A stretch of DNA of 64,000 bases from Isoetes taiwanensis (GCA_021234155.1 JAJEKV010000087.1:1311409-1375408); one strand, 5' to 3'; counted from the first letter of the stretch, positions 34,465 to 46,110 are shown. Notes: generated from the sequence alone by a model not told the origin. A program made the numbers and translations.

Positions 34465-34529
34465 GATTTGCTTCAATTACAATGCTCACAAGTTTTATGT
34501 AGTCATCATAATCTAGAAGTTCTCGTCTG
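34465..34529 (-). CDS. Candidate exon, gene 2
   Basis: A GCATGACAG acceptor and GGCTTT|GTAAGA donor enclose about 65 bases encoding RRELLDYDDYIKLVSIVIEA followed by NLGF. Good splice consensus at both ends. Protein not recognised. Confidence 0.5.
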
Positions 34530-35049
34530 TCTGTCATGCATTGCAAAACAGTGAGAAGGTGACAAAATGTTGAAGCTTAACACTATAACTATATAGCATA
34601 TCTTTGGTGTTTCTAAAACACCAAAGGGTCGCTTTTTCATGTACTATTCAAATTTTCCCAAATCGTTACCCCTCATGGTTGGACTGAACTTTTGAGTCTA
34701 TTTTCTCTGCTGCATTTACGCCAGCTTACACAACAGACCAAGATCAAACATAACATTAAGCTTTAGGATCTTAAACTACAATTATAAATCAAATATCCCT
34801 AGATCCATGTTCAGGTCTTTGTTTTACATTCCTTGGCTTCAACCAAATGCAAGCTTTATAACGAATATTCTTAATGCAAAGAATTCTAAATTATTGGATC
34901 TGCAAGCGCTGGTTTTATATCTTCTGCAGCACATGATTTAATTTTGCTTGCAAAGGAAACCCATAATGCGTTAACACCTTGGTTTATATGTGATACAATC
35001 TAATTCAATAACATATATCATAGCTGCATACCCCCTTAAGCATGTACAG

Positions 35050-35146
35050 GAATTGTAAGTAGACAGATTCATGAGCAGCACATCTCCATTAGCAATAACA
35101 CAGTTAATAATTGTGTAAATACTGCAATATTAAGGTCATTTACATT
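35050..35146 (-). CDS. Candidate upstream exon, gene 2
   Basis: After an AATATTGCAG acceptor the minus strand is open with IYTIINCVIANGDVLLMNLS and TYNSCTCL, leading to a possible GGGG|GTATGC donor. This is the first candidate exon upstream of 34.5 kb. Weakest member of the set. Confidence 0.3.
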
Positions 35147-35371
35147 ACCAGCTAGCACACCTTGAGTGAGTATGCATAGCCTTTAAGCATGTGCAACAAT
35201 TGTAAGGTGGACTTAATGAGGATAACGATAGAGTTAATATTAAGGTCATCTATAATGTAATTGGAATTGTATATTTAGTCTGCAACAACAAGAATAGGAA
35301 AGATCCCATTGAAAAAATGTTACCTTGAAATATTAGCATCCACATGGTGGAGAGGAAGCGTGGTCAATTGA

Positions 35372-35667
35372 GAACCACAACTGGACGAACTGGAGGAGGA
35401 CGAGTCCGAGGAGGAAGAACTGCACCAACAAAAGGGGGAGCAAGAAGCTGAAGAAGAAGAGGAGGAGGAAGTCGAAGAATAGATGGGTCCTAACACTCGG
35501 CCACCATGCCCAGTGCGGCCCAAGCCACCCAGGAAGATGGCCAAGGAGTACAAGATGAGCAAAAGCCATTTAAGCTGAAGCAAGACATTGAGTATGAGAA
35601 GAAGAAAGTAGCATACAAGATATATCTCCGCCGATGGATTCGATATAATTACTGGTACTGCAAGTAG
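35372..35667 (+). pseudogene. Acidic plus lysine-rich fragment, possibly retroelement-derived
   Basis: A 36-codon acidic frame (35372-35482, EPQLDELEEDESEEEELHQQ) is followed by a second frame from ATG 35506 with QKPFKLKQDIEYEKKKVAYK and LRRWIRYNYW, ending at 35667. The opposite strand gives a serine/leucine-rich frame that is probably a shadow. It lies upstream of, and on the same strand as, the gypsy RT fragment at 37.7 kb, so a gag origin is possible but not demonstrated. Confidence 0.3.
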
Positions 35668-36084
35668 AGTGTTGAGGTTCATCACAGCGACCGACCAGGT
35701 TCGAATATCAAGCCTTCACCACCAAAACCTGATTCTCCGAAGAAGGTCTGCATAGGCCAAATTCCAAGTATAGTAAAGCTTCTCGGGAGATCCGACACTA
35801 CCAAGGGTGCACAAATCTAATGATTCGAAAAGCCTCTTTCGAGTGCCTATGTCGAGAGATTATGCAAGAGTTCAAGATGGACTATCGAGTCACATCAACG
35901 ATGGTGCAGTCTTGCTAGGAAGTGGCCGAAGCGGACTTAACTTTTCGAGGAGGCCGACATCCATGCCATTCACGCCCAGAGGGTGACCGTTATGCCTAAA
36001 GACATGTACTTAACATGCCTAGAATTAATGATAGATTACAATATTTTTTTTTAACTTAAATTGATCAAATTAAGGTCAAGATCA

Positions 36085-36570
36085 AGTGATCCGGATCACT
36101 CTGCGCCAAACACCATTCTGAGAGTCTCGAAAAGCCCATCCGCACGGAGTAAGCGTGTTTGCCTATTTTTTTTCTTAAGGATGTCAGATTACTGGGATAT
36201 AAGTTGGTAGACATGTTAGAAATGAAGAAGTTTGTACCTTAGCACTTTACATCACCCAAAAACATCAAGTTTCAACCAAAGAGACCTAATCGGGTCAATC
36301 TGTGCCAAACGCCATTCCGAGAATCTCGGAAAGCCCTTTCATGTGACGTAACCTGAGTTAGTCGAAATGTAGATGTATTTATCATAGAACTAAGAAGAAA
36401 AGCACTAAACTGATTGTCAGGAACCTGGGCATGCATGTCCGCAAAAAAATCTAGTGAAATCAAAGTTATAAAGCTATAAAGACCTGGAGCAAGTCCAACC
36501 GGATCACTCCCGCCAATGGACGCCGCAAGACTCTCGAAACATTGAATGGCGCGAAGTAACCTAGGTGCTA
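36085..36570. repeat. Three ~200-bp degenerate tandem repeats
   Basis: The block ATCCGGATCACTCTGCGCCA...CCATTCTGAGAGTCTCG..AAGCCC recurs at about 36090, 36285 and 36497. Spacers include AAGTTTGTACC/AAAGTTATAAAG, and GTAACCTNNG or GTAAGC follows. Identity is moderate, so the array is old. Confidence 0.7.
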
Positions 36571-36990
36571 GGATCTTGAGTGAAAATTTTGCAAAATTAA
36601 TTATAAAAAGTTCTCTATCGCATTCTAGCTATCTGCTATATATTCCGGTGTTTTATAGCACTCTATTCTAACTTTTCAATCCATTTGGATCTCATCTTAA
36701 AAATCCCCACAGCAATGGGAATCGAACTTGCCACCCACATGGATAAACCCCATCCCCCAACCCAACCCCCAAAACCCCTCTGTCGCGAACCACTAAGGGC
36801 GAGCATCATTTATGTTTGGATTGTAATCCTTGATTAAATTTAAGCTCTAATCATGTTGGATAATATTAATGCCCAAGATCCTTATTAGAGCCAAGACCCT
36901 TAAGCTAGATAAACACCACATTTGCATTCATCCTAGCTTAGTTGTCACTCTTATCTTGCTAAGTGTCTTCTTGTTATAGGTGTACCATCA

Positions 36991-37377
36991 TCAAGTGTCT
37001 TCTGCCATACCTTTCGACCGCACATAATTGTCCAGGAATTCATTCAACCTAGGTATTTTAGCCCAATACACCAAGCATACCCATAAAATAAGTCTCCTTA
37101 TACCACCCCATGAGAGTAAATAAGTACCCTTCTCAGTGCTTAGCAAAATGCCAAATGCCAAGGGGATCATTTGAGTTAGACTAGATAAAGGCATAAATAT
37201 AGAGACTGTAGAGTCAGTAGACATAGAAAATTGTGTTGTGGTAGGATTAGATGCCTTGTGCACTTTAGGGTAGTCAAATAGGTCAGGGAAACCTTCATCG
37301 CAGATCCTCGAGCCTCGACACGGGAGCAACCCTATGGAGGAAATTTCAGCAAATAGTACAAGGGAGCTCGAACACAA
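36991..37377 (-). CDS. Hypothetical 128-residue open frame
   Basis: The minus-strand frame contains DEGFPDLFDYPKVHKASNPT and LLSWGGIRRLILWVCLVYWA. There is no recognised domain and no splice or promoter support. It is longer than most chance frames here but sits in retroelement-rich DNA. Low confidence. Confidence 0.2.
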   Translation of the reverse strand: MCSSSLVLFAEISSIGLLPCRGSRICDEGFPDLFDYPKVHKASNPTTTQFSMSTDSTVSIFMPLSSLTQMIPLAFGILLSTEKGTYLLSWGGIRRLILWVCLVYWAKIPRLNEFLDNYVRSKGMAEDT

Positions 37378-37689
37378 ATAATAAAGAGGAGCCTACAGCT
37401 AGAATGATTGAGACATTAAGAATAGACACATGACTTGCCAAGAAGGGCTATTCAATAGCTAATGGGCATCAAGGCACTTACGCCATTGATCACATCAGGG
37501 AAGGAACATCTTGTAGTCAAGGATATTCTCCAAGTGCCATATTGTCTCGAGAAAGGGCCCCACATCGACGATTATTGTCACAACTATGCACCAACAAGTA
37601 GAGGACTTCATCGGCTAGTTATATCAAGAGTTTTAAGAGATGATACTAGATGTATCTTGGAAGTCGAAGATGTATATCAACCATCAGCA

Positions 37690-37900
37690 GCTCAACAAGC
37701 AAACAAAGTAATGGATCAGCTCCAAGGGACAAGATTCTTCTACAAAATCGACTTAAGATCAGGCTATCATCAAAATACGGACCAAGGAGAAAGATATTCA
37801 TAAGACTGCTTCAGAATGCAGTATAGACACTATGAGTTCACATATTTCTCCTTGGCTATCGAATACTCTAAAGCATGATTTCATTAATTGGAGAAAATAA
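37690..37900 (+). pseudogene. Ty3/gypsy reverse transcriptase fragment
   Basis: The plus strand reads VMDQLQGTRFFYKIDLRSGY, a degraded HQ segment, a TAA, then DCFRMQYRHYEFTYFSLAIE and a further stop. This is the gypsy RT core around the LRSGYHQ and F.m.YghYEF blocks, with the usual MPFGLtNAPa segment corrupted. The part upstream in the same frame (37462-37680) is not clearly RT. Dead fragment with no LTRs. Confidence 0.8.
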
Positions 37901-38045
37901 CGCAATTTTGAGAATTTTAAGCACACATAATTTGCTCAAGCACGAATATTTTCACCTAGTTCTCGAGCCCAAGATACATGAGGTCATTAACATACACATA
38001 TACATACAAATTATGTGTTATACTTGTACGTGTATGTGATACTTG

Positions 38046-38115
38046 TACAAGCCCAATAATGGCGCTACAATCTACACCAATAATTCACATCAATAATTTT
38101 ACTTCACTATAAAAA
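38046..38115 (+). promoter_or_regulatory. Conserved promoter of micro-gene copy 1
   Basis: CAATAATGGCG, CCAATAATTCAC, TCAATAAT, TTTACTTCACTATAAAAA end about 24 bases before ATG 38139. The whole block recurs with roughly 85% identity upstream of the second copy. CTATAAAA is a good TATA box. Confidence 0.55.
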
Positions 38116-38138
38116 CAGCTCCATTCGGTCATTCTTGC

Positions 38139-38449
38139 ATGGCTTCCTTGCCTCCTCGTCCGGAGCACATCCGATCCTTCAAGTGCTACTTGAGCTACAA
38201 CGATCGTGTGGAATGCTATAGAAATGGTATTAATCTTGATCCATGGCTGCGGTCAAAGCGGATGGTCCTCAAGGAGTGCTTCGCGGAAGCTCACTCGTGT
38301 TGTGGTCCACCTTTATTGGCTTCACGATCCGGAGATCTTTTGAGTTGAATGCCATCTGTGGCGGCGGTGTCGATGATAGTGAATCATCGAAGACTAGTGT
38401 ACACGCCAAGGATATGATAATGATATATGAGCACTTCTATAGTATGTAA
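38139..38449 (+). pseudogene. Micro-gene family, copy 1
   Basis: ATG 38139 encodes MASLPPRPEHIRSFKCYLSY then NDRVECYRNGINLDPW, open to 38348 (69 codons). A downstream +1 frame (38243-38449) continues the homology to copy 2 with STFIGFTIRRSFELNAICGG and GVDDSES. Together they suggest an ancestral protein of roughly 90-105 residues, broken by a frameshift near 38.3 kb. The shared pattern with copy 2 is HI..iKC..S..D.V.C...GI.LDP. No known family comes to mind. TATA box and spacing look functional. Confidence 0.45.
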
Positions 38450-38769
38450 GGATGTAATAAGCTTAATCAATGTTATCGATTGATGACTGACTTTGTCTTG
38501 TTTATGATATAATAATGGTATGAGCACCTATAAACTATGTAAGGATGTAATAGCACAATGAATATTGTTTGATGTATCATACACGAGTGTAGTGTAAGGG
38601 TGTGCTCGCCGACTTCCACTATATATGCAAAGCGGTCCCTATTTTCAATCACTTTGAATTACTCAAGCACAAAACTTCTACCATATTAAAATCCACAAAA
38701 CATGTTTTAAAAAGCATACACATATCCATAAAGATGTATTATGCTAGCATGCGAATACAACAGTCTTAT

Positions 38770-38836
38770 ACGCTCAATAATGGCGGTAAAAGTCGACCCC
38801 AATAATTCACCTCAATAATTCTACTTCACTATAAAA
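38770..38836 (+). promoter_or_regulatory. Conserved promoter of micro-gene copy 2
   Basis: CAATAATGGCGGTAAAAG, CCCAATAATTCACC, TCAATAAT, TCTACTTCACTATAAAAG precede ATG 38873 by about 36 bases and align along their whole length with the block at 38046-38115. Confidence 0.55.
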
Positions 38837-38872
38837 GCTTCTCACTTCGGGGCTAAAGTTCATTCATCTCCC

Positions 38873-39108
38873 ATGGATTTTTCGCCTTCATCAGTTCACC
38901 ACATCGAGGCGATCAAGTGCTCAATGAGCCACTCTGATCTTGTCGGTTGCCTAGACAGGGGTATTCTTCTTGATCCTACCAAGAAAGCTATGTATTTTGA
39001 GATTCGTTGCCCGAGCTAATTCGTGTTATGATCCATCTGATTTGGCTTCCTGAGCGCAATAGCTATGAGATATCAGGGATCACTACTACAGCTGTTGATG
39101 ATGAATGA
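38873..39108 (+). pseudogene. Micro-gene family, copy 2
   Basis: ATG 38873 encodes 48 residues, MDFSPSSVHHIEAIKCSMSH then SDLVGCLDRGILLDPTKK, with a stop at 39017-39019. A second frame (39028-39108) reads MIHLIWLPERNSYEISGITT then TAVDDE and stop, aligning with the downstream part of copy 1. The protein diverges strongly from copy 1 while the promoter does not. Either the coding part decays under little constraint, or the two halves are spliced or frameshifted in a way I cannot see. Confidence 0.45.
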
Positions 39109-39247
39109 ATCACCTGTTCAACATTGTATAGTGTAAGAGCTCTTGTGTTAAGATAAAAAATGCAAGAGGTAATGAATAATAAATAGTCTATTGTACCTTG
39201 CATATTATATATGCTATAGTAATCATGTAAAAAGAACATTGCATACC

Positions 39248-41288
39248 TCAAGAGTTCTCATCATCCTCGTTAGCTTCTTTAGACACTAATTCTTGCAACT
39301 GAGCCCCCACACTATTGGGGATCACCATTAACAATGGCTTCGTCTCTACCGCCCAACCGTAGTCTATTGTTTTCAAATGTTGGTAGCGTGGCGGATCATT
39401 AGGATTGGGTCTCCAATTCTTGCTCCAGCAATCCCTATACTGCATTGCATATGAGGTACCCTTTCTGGCAACAGGCTCAAACCAAGAGACAAACACCTCT
39501 TAGTAGTAGGGGAGATTAGGGTCATCTCTTTGGGTCCTCTTGGGCAAAGGCCATCCACGTCGGGCAGTTATCATGTGGCCTGATCAGCAAGAGCATTCCT
39601 TTCTTGACATCTTGGTAGGGGTCGAATATTTCAACTGGGTTCTTGGGTCTACCAGAGAAAGGCCCGACATAATGAGATGCACCAATGTGCTCATCCACCA
39701 ACACGTTATCGGGTTCTTCCAATGCATTTTGTCTCGTCTTTGGGCGAAATCACGAATAGCGGCTCACTTAGGGCTGAACGTCCCCAAGCACTCATAACAA
39801 GGTGGACCAAGTAGTCAATAACTTCATTCATATATGTGTTGGACCATGAGTTATCCCGGCTCTAGAAATAGCTGCCCAGTGCATCATGTACTTGGCAATA
39901 GAAGCTCTCAATGCACCTATATCTTTCAAGCTCTCATATGGCTGCACGACCTTAGGTGACCCTCGCGGGATCATAGGTAAACCTTGGCCATCCTCCTTCC
40001 ACATTTTGATTCCCTTTTCAGGTAGCCACTCCCTATGCCTGGCTTCATCTTGTAGAACATTAGTGGCCATCCATCCTTCATGTAAAACTTGAAGAGTAGA
40101 GGTTCCAAATGACCACATAAGCGGTCCTTCTTATCGGGGATAAAACCTTTCACTAATTCTTTCGGTTGGGGAACCTCGACACAAGGTAGGGTGAAGGAGA
40201 CTTTGAACTACACTGAAGAAGAGTTGCATAAGCTCTGGAATCTGATCTTCTCAATAGAGTAGAGTAGTTTCCAAAGAGGGCATCTATGTCATCGTGGGTG
40301 TGTCCAACCATCATGAATCCCAACATTCGGATCGAAGACACCTAACCGGACCAAGTATGACAAGTAAGAGAAAAGATACTGTTCTTGTTTTGACTGAGCA
40401 ATTGTCTAGCTGCAAGTAAAGCCTTCTAGGCAACTTCTTCGTACCATAGGGCCCTTGAGAGGAGGAATAAAATCATTTCTAGTGCCATTCACCATTTTTG
40501 TCCTAAGGGCATTGGTGTTTAAAATTGCTCCCACCCAGCAGCCTTCCGGGATGATCCAGTATATCTCAAATGTCCCCAATTGTCCTCGATTGATTCTCTA
40601 GTGTTTTCAAGGTATGATTTAAAGATCCCACATGAAAATTCGAATCATCAGGCCAGAGGTCCAGTGAGAAGTGGCCCAAGGCACCTACACTATGCCCGTG
40701 CATGAGAGCACCAGTAACACTCACCTTCAATCGTTCACCCCTCCATACAGACTTTGCTAGCTTCTCTAGACGAGGAACCATGGTCTTATTCTGATCCATC
40801 TTATCATGTATAATGGTTAAGGCATGTTCAGGAGATCGATGAGACAAAGCTCTCCATGACCAGTAGAGACTCCTGCATGAAAGTTGGGCTGTCATGTGAG
40901 ATTTCCTTTCTACGGCAAGCTCTCTTCTTTCTTTTGGATCTCTAGTCTTGGCAAGCTTCTCCTTTATCACAATACAGGTATTACACTTAGAAAATGCTAT
41001 CCTTTTAGCAATTGCTACCTCCGAGTGGTTCTCCTTACGTTGACAAGAAGGACGACGGAGAAACATGTTTTCTGTCATCTCGTGTGCGGTAATATCTATC
41101 TCTTGATGTATGTCCTTTTTAGTCAAGATGGAAGGTAATCTCTTCACATTTTCCCTAGTGCCCCCCACTCGTAACCTTTGGCGGTGTGGCATAGTTTCAA
41201 CATTTTCATCTATGTACATAGATAGCACAGGCGATTCCGCCGGTGTATGAGATCTTGTCTTTTTGGATCCGAGTTTTCGTGCTCGCAA
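39248..41288 (-). pseudogene. Long transposon-type gene, DUF7869-like
   Basis: From ATG 41288 the minus strand is open for 240 codons. A basic N-terminus leads to CNTCIVIKEKLAKTRDPKER, then SPEHALTIIHDKMDQNKTMV followed by PRLEKLAKSV, then HGHSVGALGHFSLDLWPDDS. Further blocks in other frames follow: 40341-40153 (FMMVGHTHDDIDALFGNYST), 40118-39828 (about 97 residues), 39722-39522 (PTWMAFAQEDPKR) and 39496-39248 (FVSWFEPVARKGTSYAMQYR, ending in ANEDDENS). The DkMDq.Kt..Pr and GHTHdDiDa.Fg motifs are those of the widespread DUF7869-type transposon-associated proteins. At least four frameshifts break a protein of about 650 residues. It may still be recent, since stops are few. Confidence 0.7.
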
Positions 41289-41299
41289 TAATCTGTGGG

Positions 41300-42370
41300 C
41301 AGCTCAAAATAGCTTCCTCCATTTGTAAAATGTAGAAAGCGGGTATACAGTAAGCACTATGCCATGCCTTCACCACGGACTTGCTTGTTGTTCAAAGATT
41401 AGCTTTGTCACACTTCCATTTCTCGAACAAAGATCTAGCATATTATGCATAAAAGTTATGCGTTACGAGCTTTTCATGTTCAAAGAAAAGGTCCTCATGG
41501 AGGATACCTCTTTAAATGTGAAATTAGCACAACATCTCTTCAAGCAAAGACAAATGAGGACTCGAACTTCAAGATAGCATCAGTTGTGGTTTTCCTTTCA
41601 CATTTGTTTGGGGTGGGCGTGGTCTCAGCCCTCCTGTTTACCATGTGTGCTTGTCTTTTTTTTTTGTATTCCAACCTCCGGCCTGATGGCATAAGGTTCT
41701 TTCTCGACCGTTGTCTCCTTCACGGCCGAAACTAGACTTGAAACTGGAATAATGTCTACTAGAACCAATGCTATTGGCCATCTCACCAAGTCATGCACAT
41801 GGCATTTTACGCACAAGCGACGGTAGCGATAGAAATATTTTCGGGCATGGGCAACAAATTCATAACGAAACCCCTATCCATTCTTCACCCAACTTCATGT
41901 CGGACCACGCGATCGTTTGGATCTGCGAAGACGATGACACCTGAAGCATAAGGCACGTTGCAGCACTCGTGCAGTAACGCGCATGTCTTCTCCACTAGTT
42001 TATCTCTGCAAATCCCATGCACTTCAATTGGTTTACTGTTTTCTACACAATCATTTTCTCGGACTTGCCAATTTATCCGTTTGATCCGACCGGTGGTGTG
42101 CTAACATCGGTTTTGCTTGGATTTCATTCTTAAGGTCGCATTTGGACCAAAGAACGAAGCTATCGATAGCTTCCCCCTAGCTTGTTCACTTCGGTTACGA
42201 AAGCGGCGGTGGTAATAACGCCCATCAAAGACAACTTCAAGCGAAACTACTTGCCAAATGAATCGGCGCAGAACGTTGTGGTGGTTTTTTGGTTATGCAC
42301 TCTGCCTTGAGCCACTTTCTTCCCGAACAAGTAGAAAGACTGTAGAGATTCCATCCTACAAAAAAAGGTC
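41300..42370. other. No gene recognised
   Basis: Short open frames only. It may contain the 5' flank of the minus-strand transposon-type gene. No LTR or terminal inverted repeat was identified. Confidence 0.35.
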
Positions 42371-42379
42371 AACATTGCT

Positions 42380-42655
42380 CGTCAACATCGCGAAGGCGAT
42401 CCTCTGGACCACATTGGTAAGAAAATAACGCAAATTGTTCAAGGGCCCAGCAAGTATTATTTTATGAGTTCATCTTGAAGGCCGCGACTTATCGTCAACA
42501 AGATCGCTGGCGATCCCTCCGACCACATTGGTAAGAAACTAACGGGCAAAAACCACAGAGGGCCCCAAGTATTATTTTATGAGTTCTACCCGATGGCCCG
42601 ACATATCGTCCAACAAGATCGCGAAGGCGATCCGGCTGGACCACTTTGATAAATA
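42380..42655. repeat. 2.4 copies of a ~115-bp tandem repeat
   Basis: CGTCAACATCGCGAAGGCGA...GGACCACATTGGTAAGAAA...CCAAGTATTATTTTATGAGTTC starts at about 42380, 42493 and 42609 (partial). AAGTATTATTTTATGAGTTC is almost invariant between copies. Confidence 0.85.
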
Positions 42656-44292
42656 TCTAGAATCCTTCAAATCTAGCTAGAATCTTCTTCTAATCTAACA
42701 AACCTTCTTCAGCTCTAACTATTTTCTTTCTTACCATTTAAAAAACACTTTCCTCGTGGATTTACCTCCACAGGATCGCAGTTGTGATTATTTCGATGTG
42801 AGCTCGCGTCCATACCTCCACAGGAATGCAGTCGCGATTCTTTTAGGCAGAGATCCAAGCTGGTGCAACTGAGCAACAAATAGATATTTGAGTAACTCTC
42901 GCAAATTAAATGTTAACGTAAATACTAATTGCAACTGTTATTTCCACAATGATTCTCTGCTTTTTTGTTAATTAGAATGGAGATCTGTCCTGATTTGTCA
43001 ACCTCTTAGCAGATCCATTGTTATGTTAGAATGATCTCCATTAAACAACTTTGGGTATGCGATGTACTCTCGGGAAGGAGTATTTATGCCCATTATTGGG
43101 ATCTTCTAATCTAGCCTCATTCTTATACTGAAACCGAGCTGTCTAAGCCCTTTATTACTCAATTAGTGGGAGAAATAAACAATTGATTGAGGGCTTGCTT
43201 ACAGATTATACACGACCATGGCTTGACATATACCAAAGAGATGGTGCTAATACAAGTAAATTGCATGATGGGTGGAAAAAACACATTAAAACCCATACAT
43301 AAACAATAAATCAGAAATCACCTCACGAATTGGATAATGTCCGGCGGATATGGTGTAAGGCCTTAGGATTTTGTACCCTAGCGACTTAAGATACCGGGCC
43401 TTCAAGAAGAGAGCTAGCACCTTCAAGAACAGATCGAGCACCTTGAAGAATGACGGGGCACCCAAACGAGGGGAGATCGAAGCCTTCAAAACACCTTGCT
43501 TTCGATTTCAAAATGGAATCCCAACGGCAGAGCAGCATAAAATTAAGTCTCAAAATTCAAATGCGTGATGTCTTTTTCCGTCCTTCACTCGTCCTCCGAA
43601 GACCTTGTACTTGTTTTATTCGCGGGGCATTTATTACGCAGGGGTATTGGTACGGGGGGGGGATGGTTATATCTCTCCCCTCAACGCATGCATTTTGAAT
43701 CCGTTTGATGGTTATGGTAGATTACACGGTGGTTGATGTTGTGGATGCTCGAAATGTTCCTCCCACTTAGTCCATGTGGACTAACCCCTTTATGTTGTTT
43801 GTGTATGTTTAAGCGGTCCGGTGATGGGGTTGCTGTGGAGAAGGTTTTCTTATTCATCTCGATGACCTTGGTGGAGGAGACGTCGGATCGACTAGTGGTG
43901 TTAGTGGAAGCTATTGGTGTGCCAGAATTAGATGAGCTTGGGCTTGTATGTAAATACCCGATTTAAGGAAGTATAAACATTTAACGAGTATATATAAGTC
44001 TTATGAATATTTAACTTTGATGTTAGCGTGTTGGATAGCGGCCTAGGCCAAGGGGCTAGGTCCGTTTCCGGTGTGACATGGCAACCCTAACCTATTAATG
44101 CATAAACCCTAACCCTAGGCCATTTTTCAGCTCCAACAGTCCTGGAACGTTGTTCATGCTCGAAACTCCATTTTGAGAATCGTCACGTAGCACAACATAG
44201 CTCAATGCCCCCCAACCCAGCTGCCTTGAGAGTGTGCATGCGTCAGAAGGAGTGGGAGCTACTCCGAATCACTTGCAGAACTGTGGCGATGC
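42656..44292. other. No gene recognised
   Basis: A short duplication of TACCTCCACAGGA.(T/C)GCAGT lies at 42768 and 42814. A 78-residue frame at 43733-43966 has no family match that I can see. A short AAACCCTAACCCTAGG motif is at about 44104. Confidence 0.35.
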
Positions 44293-44300
44293 CGGACTAT

Positions 44301-46110
44301 GAGACAACACTATGTGCTATACTAGGAGTGCTGTGATCTCCAAATTTTGCCATTGGTCTTGTCCTCAAATGACTTGGGAGAGAGGTAGAGGAAGCGAAGG
44401 CTACGCATGTTGCATCTAATTTGTCAACCATGTCAAACAATATTATCTTTAGAAAGGTCCCATCTTCAGGTAACATTTAAGTAGGTCATTTCACCAACTT
44501 TGATCAAATAAGATGATCTATTTCTCTTTTATTTATATATTCTCCTTGGTGATTGCAAGTACTGGGTGCACCCTCCATCTTTTCCAAATTGATGAATGTC
44601 ATATCTTTGTATGAGGAGGGGCTTGTTCTAGTAATGACTACAATGTTCAATAGGGCCCTCCCAAAGAATCTCCTTCACCATGGGCCCTAAGACCCTATCC
44701 CTAAACTGTGGAAGAAATCATTTCTAAGAAGTAAAAGACAATATATATTGAAAACTTGGGACATTTTAGAACACACCACCTAGATAGGCAAGTCCAAGAG
44801 TAGCTTCCATTCCTCGGTTTCAATTTTTTTTTTTTTTACCCTATCTACTACTAAAGTTCTTCTGGAGAGAGGTGCTCATACATACTGTACGATCAAAACT
44901 AGCAAGATAAGATGTCAAGAAATAGTAATTTTTAAATAAAAGAACACGTAACAAGTATATGTTAACAAATGATCATCTTCATTGCCCTCCTGCCTACTAT
45001 AGTATTAGGACTTTAGGAGGGATCCCAAGGACATAAGCCAACTCAAGAAAGTAATATTATTTACGGATATCGCAATGATTCTGGTAACAATAATTCTAGC
45101 CCTTAGCTCTGAGGTAACTCCTGAGACAAATCTAGCCACTCACATTTGGAAGTTACACAATAGAAATTATGCATAGTATTTGATCTTGTAGCGAGATCAA
45201 TCACTCTCCAAGACCTCATGGGAGAGTGAAGAGTACGAGAAGCGAAATCCTCACGACTCAAACCCATGAAAGGACTAGTACAGTTAGTATTAGGTTAGGA
45301 TAATGAATTATGGACTTGCATGATCTATCTTGGTTCAGTGGTCCTCTGCAATGCCATTGGTATAGGCCAAATATTATTGGACAACGAGCATCAACTAGTA
45401 GCATAAAAGGCTAATTCAAGTTCTCGACCTTTCAACTAGTAGCATAAAAGGCTAATTCAAGTTCTCGACCTTTTGTTCTTCCAGGACATGTCCAATATAA
45501 TTTCTTACTTGCAATAGTTTTTTGTGAAATGTATGTTTACGCATCTAAATATATGCAGGCTTTTTATTTTGAGGATCCGCATAATGTAGGTTGGTCTATT
45601 GTGCTTTGAAACTTATCTTGTAGATGGGCTAGTACTTACGATGAAAGTTAGTGTCTATTTGGCATTTTGCAAGCCCTAACATTTAGAGTTAGCAATGGTC
45701 ATGTCATGTGCTACATAAAGATAGCTTCAACACAGGTGAGTGGGTGGGCATTCATGAAGCCAGCTTGACAACGGTAGTCAGCTAAGTGAAGGTAGCCCTA
45801 CCAAAAGGATAAGTATTGCACCCATGGATTTTGAGCATGTGAAAGGGTCGTGTATTAGCCCTTTACTAGGCAAAGGAGAAGATCTACAATAATCACGATA
45901 AATATCTGTCAGGATCATGTTTAAACCAACTTAAAATAACAAGAAGTGTGCTAAATTCCATAAAAAATGCCTGGATTTTTTTTATTTATTATTATTATAT
46001 GAAATATATTCTAATATTGTCTAGGATTTCTCCCTAGATATGGCTTGTCATTTCTCCCTAGAATTGGTTTGTTTTATAATCCTTGATTAATGGCACCGTA
46101 AAGCATAGTC
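44301..46110 (+). repeat. Left arm of a 1.8-kb inverted repeat
   Basis: The segment matches, as reverse complement, 59710-61505 with high identity along its length (for example GGACATGTCCAATATAATTT, TGCATAGTATTTG, GATCTTCTCC). It has no coding capacity. Its ends carry GACTATG (44295) and CATAGTC (46110), and slightly extended CGGACTATG/CATAGTCCG lies at 44293 and 46146-46154, a hint of short terminal inverted repeats. No target duplication was found. It could be a non-autonomous DNA element or simply a duplicated block. Confidence 0.85.
45399..45474. repeat. 38-bp tandem duplication inside the left arm
   Basis: TAGCATAAAAGGCTAATTCA followed by AGTTCTCGACCTTT is present twice here but once in the right arm, so the duplication arose after the arms separated. 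Confidence 0.85.

Noticed and set aside
35320-35685. Minus-strand leucine/serine-rich 121-codon frame as a membrane protein
   Set aside because: It is the shadow of the acidic and lysine-rich plus-strand frames. The poly-Ser stretch mirrors GAGGAG repeats.
44098-44118. AAACCCTAACCCTAGG as an interstitial telomere or telo-box
   Set aside because: Too short for a telomeric tract, and no gene start nearby to make a promoter telo-box meaningful.
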